The translations under genes were made by a program, and so were the position numbers. A DNA stretch of 64,000 nt from Rhinopomastus cyanomelas (lineage: Eukaryota > Chordata > Aves > Bucerotiformes > Rhinopomastidae). Location: positions 257,448 through 321,447 of the forward strand of contig VXBP01008206.1 of the NCBI GenBank assembly GCA_013400115.1, written 5' to 3'. Below, one piece after another: positions 63,061-64,000 of this stretch; the first letter of the stretch is position 1, and every line of letters begins with the position of its first letter. The notes beneath the pieces were generated by a model, which had not been told where the DNA came from, searched no databases, and worked only from the letters and a program-made list of their open reading frames with translations.

Positions 63061-63986
63061 GCTGCTGGTGCAGCCTTTCGTGGCCAGTGGGTGCTGTGTT
63101 CCCCGAGAAGCAGGGATGATGGTTTGTCTTGTGGTGCTTCAGCAGCGGTTTCCTCTGCTTCCCCACAGCCCTCCCAGTAAGAAAGTCCTGAGGGGCTGTG
63201 GGTTGACCCATCTGCTCCTTGAGGGGTGTTTTCCATGGCTTGGAAGAGTGTTGCTCTGCAGAGCTGCCAGGGCTAGCCAAGAGGTCCCCAGAGCCCCCTG
63301 CAGTGTTGCCAGTCTCCAGCAGCCTCTGGCTGCCACGTAGTTACCAGACCCCTCGGGGAACCTGCAGTTCACTAAGGCACAAGTTTGTCCCAACACAGAA
63401 TTAAACGTGTCTCATCTGTGCTTGAGCTAGAGCTCATTGCTGTGCAACTCTCCTTCAGAGTCTGTCACGGACCAGGACGGCAACAGTTTTCTGCCAACAC
63501 CGGTCATGGAGCCTGAGTCAAACTTCTCAGGTAAGTTCTCAGTGGCCCTTTTCCTTGAAAGGAGAGACAAGGATGGTGTGGGCAGTGCTCACTCCTGTGC
63601 AATTTCCTTTAAGAAACCTTCACGGAATATGGTCAGTTGAATGCTCTGCCTGAGGCCAACGTCACAGGTAAGGTCTGAACAGCCTTGTCCTTGACAAAAG
63701 GCCAAGACATGGATGACAGGGCCAGAGCTTCTTCCTCTGCAATCTTCCTTCAGGTCCCCTCACTGAAGACTTTTTCCAAGCTTCCTGGGAGAAGCCTGTT
63801 GTGACACCTGATAAAAATTTCACAGGTGAGGTATGAGCAGCCCTTTCCTTGATAAAAGGAGAAATGTTGGTTGTGGAGGTGGCCAGAACTCATTGCTATG
63901 CCATTTCCCTTCAGAATTCCTCAAGGAATACGGCCTGCTGAATTTCCTGCCCCAGGCTGATCGGGAGCGTGAGAACAATCTCACAG
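62954..63986 (+). CDS. Secreted or membrane glycoprotein gene with tandem mini-exons (5' part)
   Basis: I do not recognise this gene. The coding exons I can join are 62954-63050, 63459-63530, 63614-63667, 63754-63825 and 63915-63986; the last donor (63987) shows it continues past the window. All joins keep one open frame in phase 1 and use GT...AG introns. The start ATG has A at -3 and G at +4. Exon 1 gives MERLSRGC followed by seven leucines and a small-residue region (GLAA), a typical signal peptide, so the product should enter the secretory pathway. Exons 2-5 encode 18-24-residue repeats, acidic overall, sharing a Y/D-G-x-x-N/S-x-L-P core in three of four. Every repeat ends in N-x-S/T at the exon junction. 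No domain, membrane segment or cysteine pattern is visible in this part. It could be the stalk of a type I membrane protein or a wholly secreted repeat protein. The exon model is strong; the function is unknown. Confidence 0.8.
63459..63530 (+). CDS. Mini-exon 2 (72 nt, phase 1-1)
   Basis: This is the first repeat exon: 24 codons, starting with the split codon G|AG and ending N-F-S|. The acceptor is a pyrimidine-rich tract ending CAG and the donor is CAG|GTAAGT. The peptide contains the G-N-S-F-L-P variant of the repeat core. The 3' end of the long first intron (63429-63444) already matches the array introns (14 of 16 bases to 63885-63900), so the repeat unit begins upstream of this exon. Confidence 0.82.
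63614..63667 (+). CDS. Mini-exon 3 (54 nt, phase 1-1)
   Basis: This 18-codon exon follows an 83-bp intron. Its acceptor is TTTAAG, weaker than the CAG acceptors of its neighbours, and its donor is CAG|GTAAGG. The peptide has the E-Y-G-x-L-N-x-L-P core seen again in exon 5 and ends N-V-T|. It is shorter than its neighbours by exactly six codons, lost between the L-P core and the sequon. A 54-nt exon recalls collagen genes, but there are no Gly-X-Y triplets here. Confidence 0.82.
63754..63825 (+). CDS. Mini-exon 4 (72 nt, phase 1-1)
   Basis: This 24-codon exon follows an 86-bp intron, with acceptor TTCAG and donor CAG|GTGAGG. It ends N-F-T|. It lacks the E-Y-G-x-L-N core and reads T-E-D-F-F-Q-A-S-W there, so it is the most divergent unit. 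Its position, length, phase and terminal sequon match exons 2 and 5. Confidence 0.82.
63915..63986 (+). CDS. Mini-exon 5 (72 nt, phase 1-1), last in window
   Basis: This 24-codon exon follows an 89-bp intron, with acceptor TTCAG and donor CAG|GTAAGG. It contains E-Y-G-L-L-N-F-L-P, close to exon 3, then a charged stretch (D-R-E-R-E) and the sequon N-L-T|. The next 14 bases (63987-64000) begin like introns 3 and 4, so at least one more unit is likely beyond the window. Confidence 0.82.
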
Positions 63987-64000
63987 GTAAGGTCTGCATG

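Noticed and set aside
63614..63667. Collagen-type 54-nt exon
   Set aside because: The length matches, but there are no Gly-X-Y triplets and the exon phase differs from fibrillar collagen exons.
63459..63986. CRISPR-like array (regular short units)
   Set aside because: The regular units are exon-intron cassettes with consensus splice sites and one continuous reading frame, in vertebrate DNA.

Overview
This is vertebrate, almost certainly avian, nuclear DNA. The main evidence is about forty copies of the CR1 LINE on both strands. Their 3' ends carry the CR1 octamer tail (ATTCTATG repeated; CATAGAAT on the other strand), and most are 5'-truncated. The rest is AT-rich, non-coding sequence with long-intron or intergenic character and no prokaryotic features. 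By a rough tally CR1 occupies about 10.5 kb (about 16%). That is high for a bird and would fit a CR1-rich lineage such as Piciformes, but the lineage is not proven by this sequence.

Layout. From 1 to about 62,450 I can support no protein-coding gene. The region is unique AT-rich DNA interrupted by: young CR1 tails (for example 2233, 8563, 20838, 31265, 51800); older CR1 copies with decayed reverse transcriptase (9992-10925, 19001-20154, 23521-24197, 45316-45955, 54032-54508); a tRNA-Lys-like/CR1 chimera that looks like a SINE (6856-7030); two related LTRs (26438-26945 and a complete solo LTR at 60507-61587 with a CTCAG target duplication inside a CR1); and several simple or minisatellite repeats. 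Two single N bases (3529 and 46176) both lie inside CR1 copies, exactly where the element jumps over missing internal sequence.

Right edge. A CpG-rich block (about 62,480-63,060) leads into a gene on the + strand that runs off the window. Exon 1 encodes a signal peptide. It is followed, after a 408-bp intron, by a tandem array of mini-exons (72, 54, 72 and 72 nt), each phase 1 at both ends, separated by homologous introns of only 83-89 bp. Each mini-exon ends with an N-glycosylation sequon placed directly on the splice donor. The encoded protein is a secreted or membrane-anchored, repeat-built glycoprotein that I do not recognise. This array is the most interesting feature in the window.

Other notable signals are composite CR1 elements. 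Two loci (27075 and 52399) share the same junction between an older CR1 3' end and a young CR1 3' end. Three other loci (5551, 25427, 41205) share a second unusual CR1 junction. This suggests repeated template switching among CR1 3' ends, with later spread of the chimeras.
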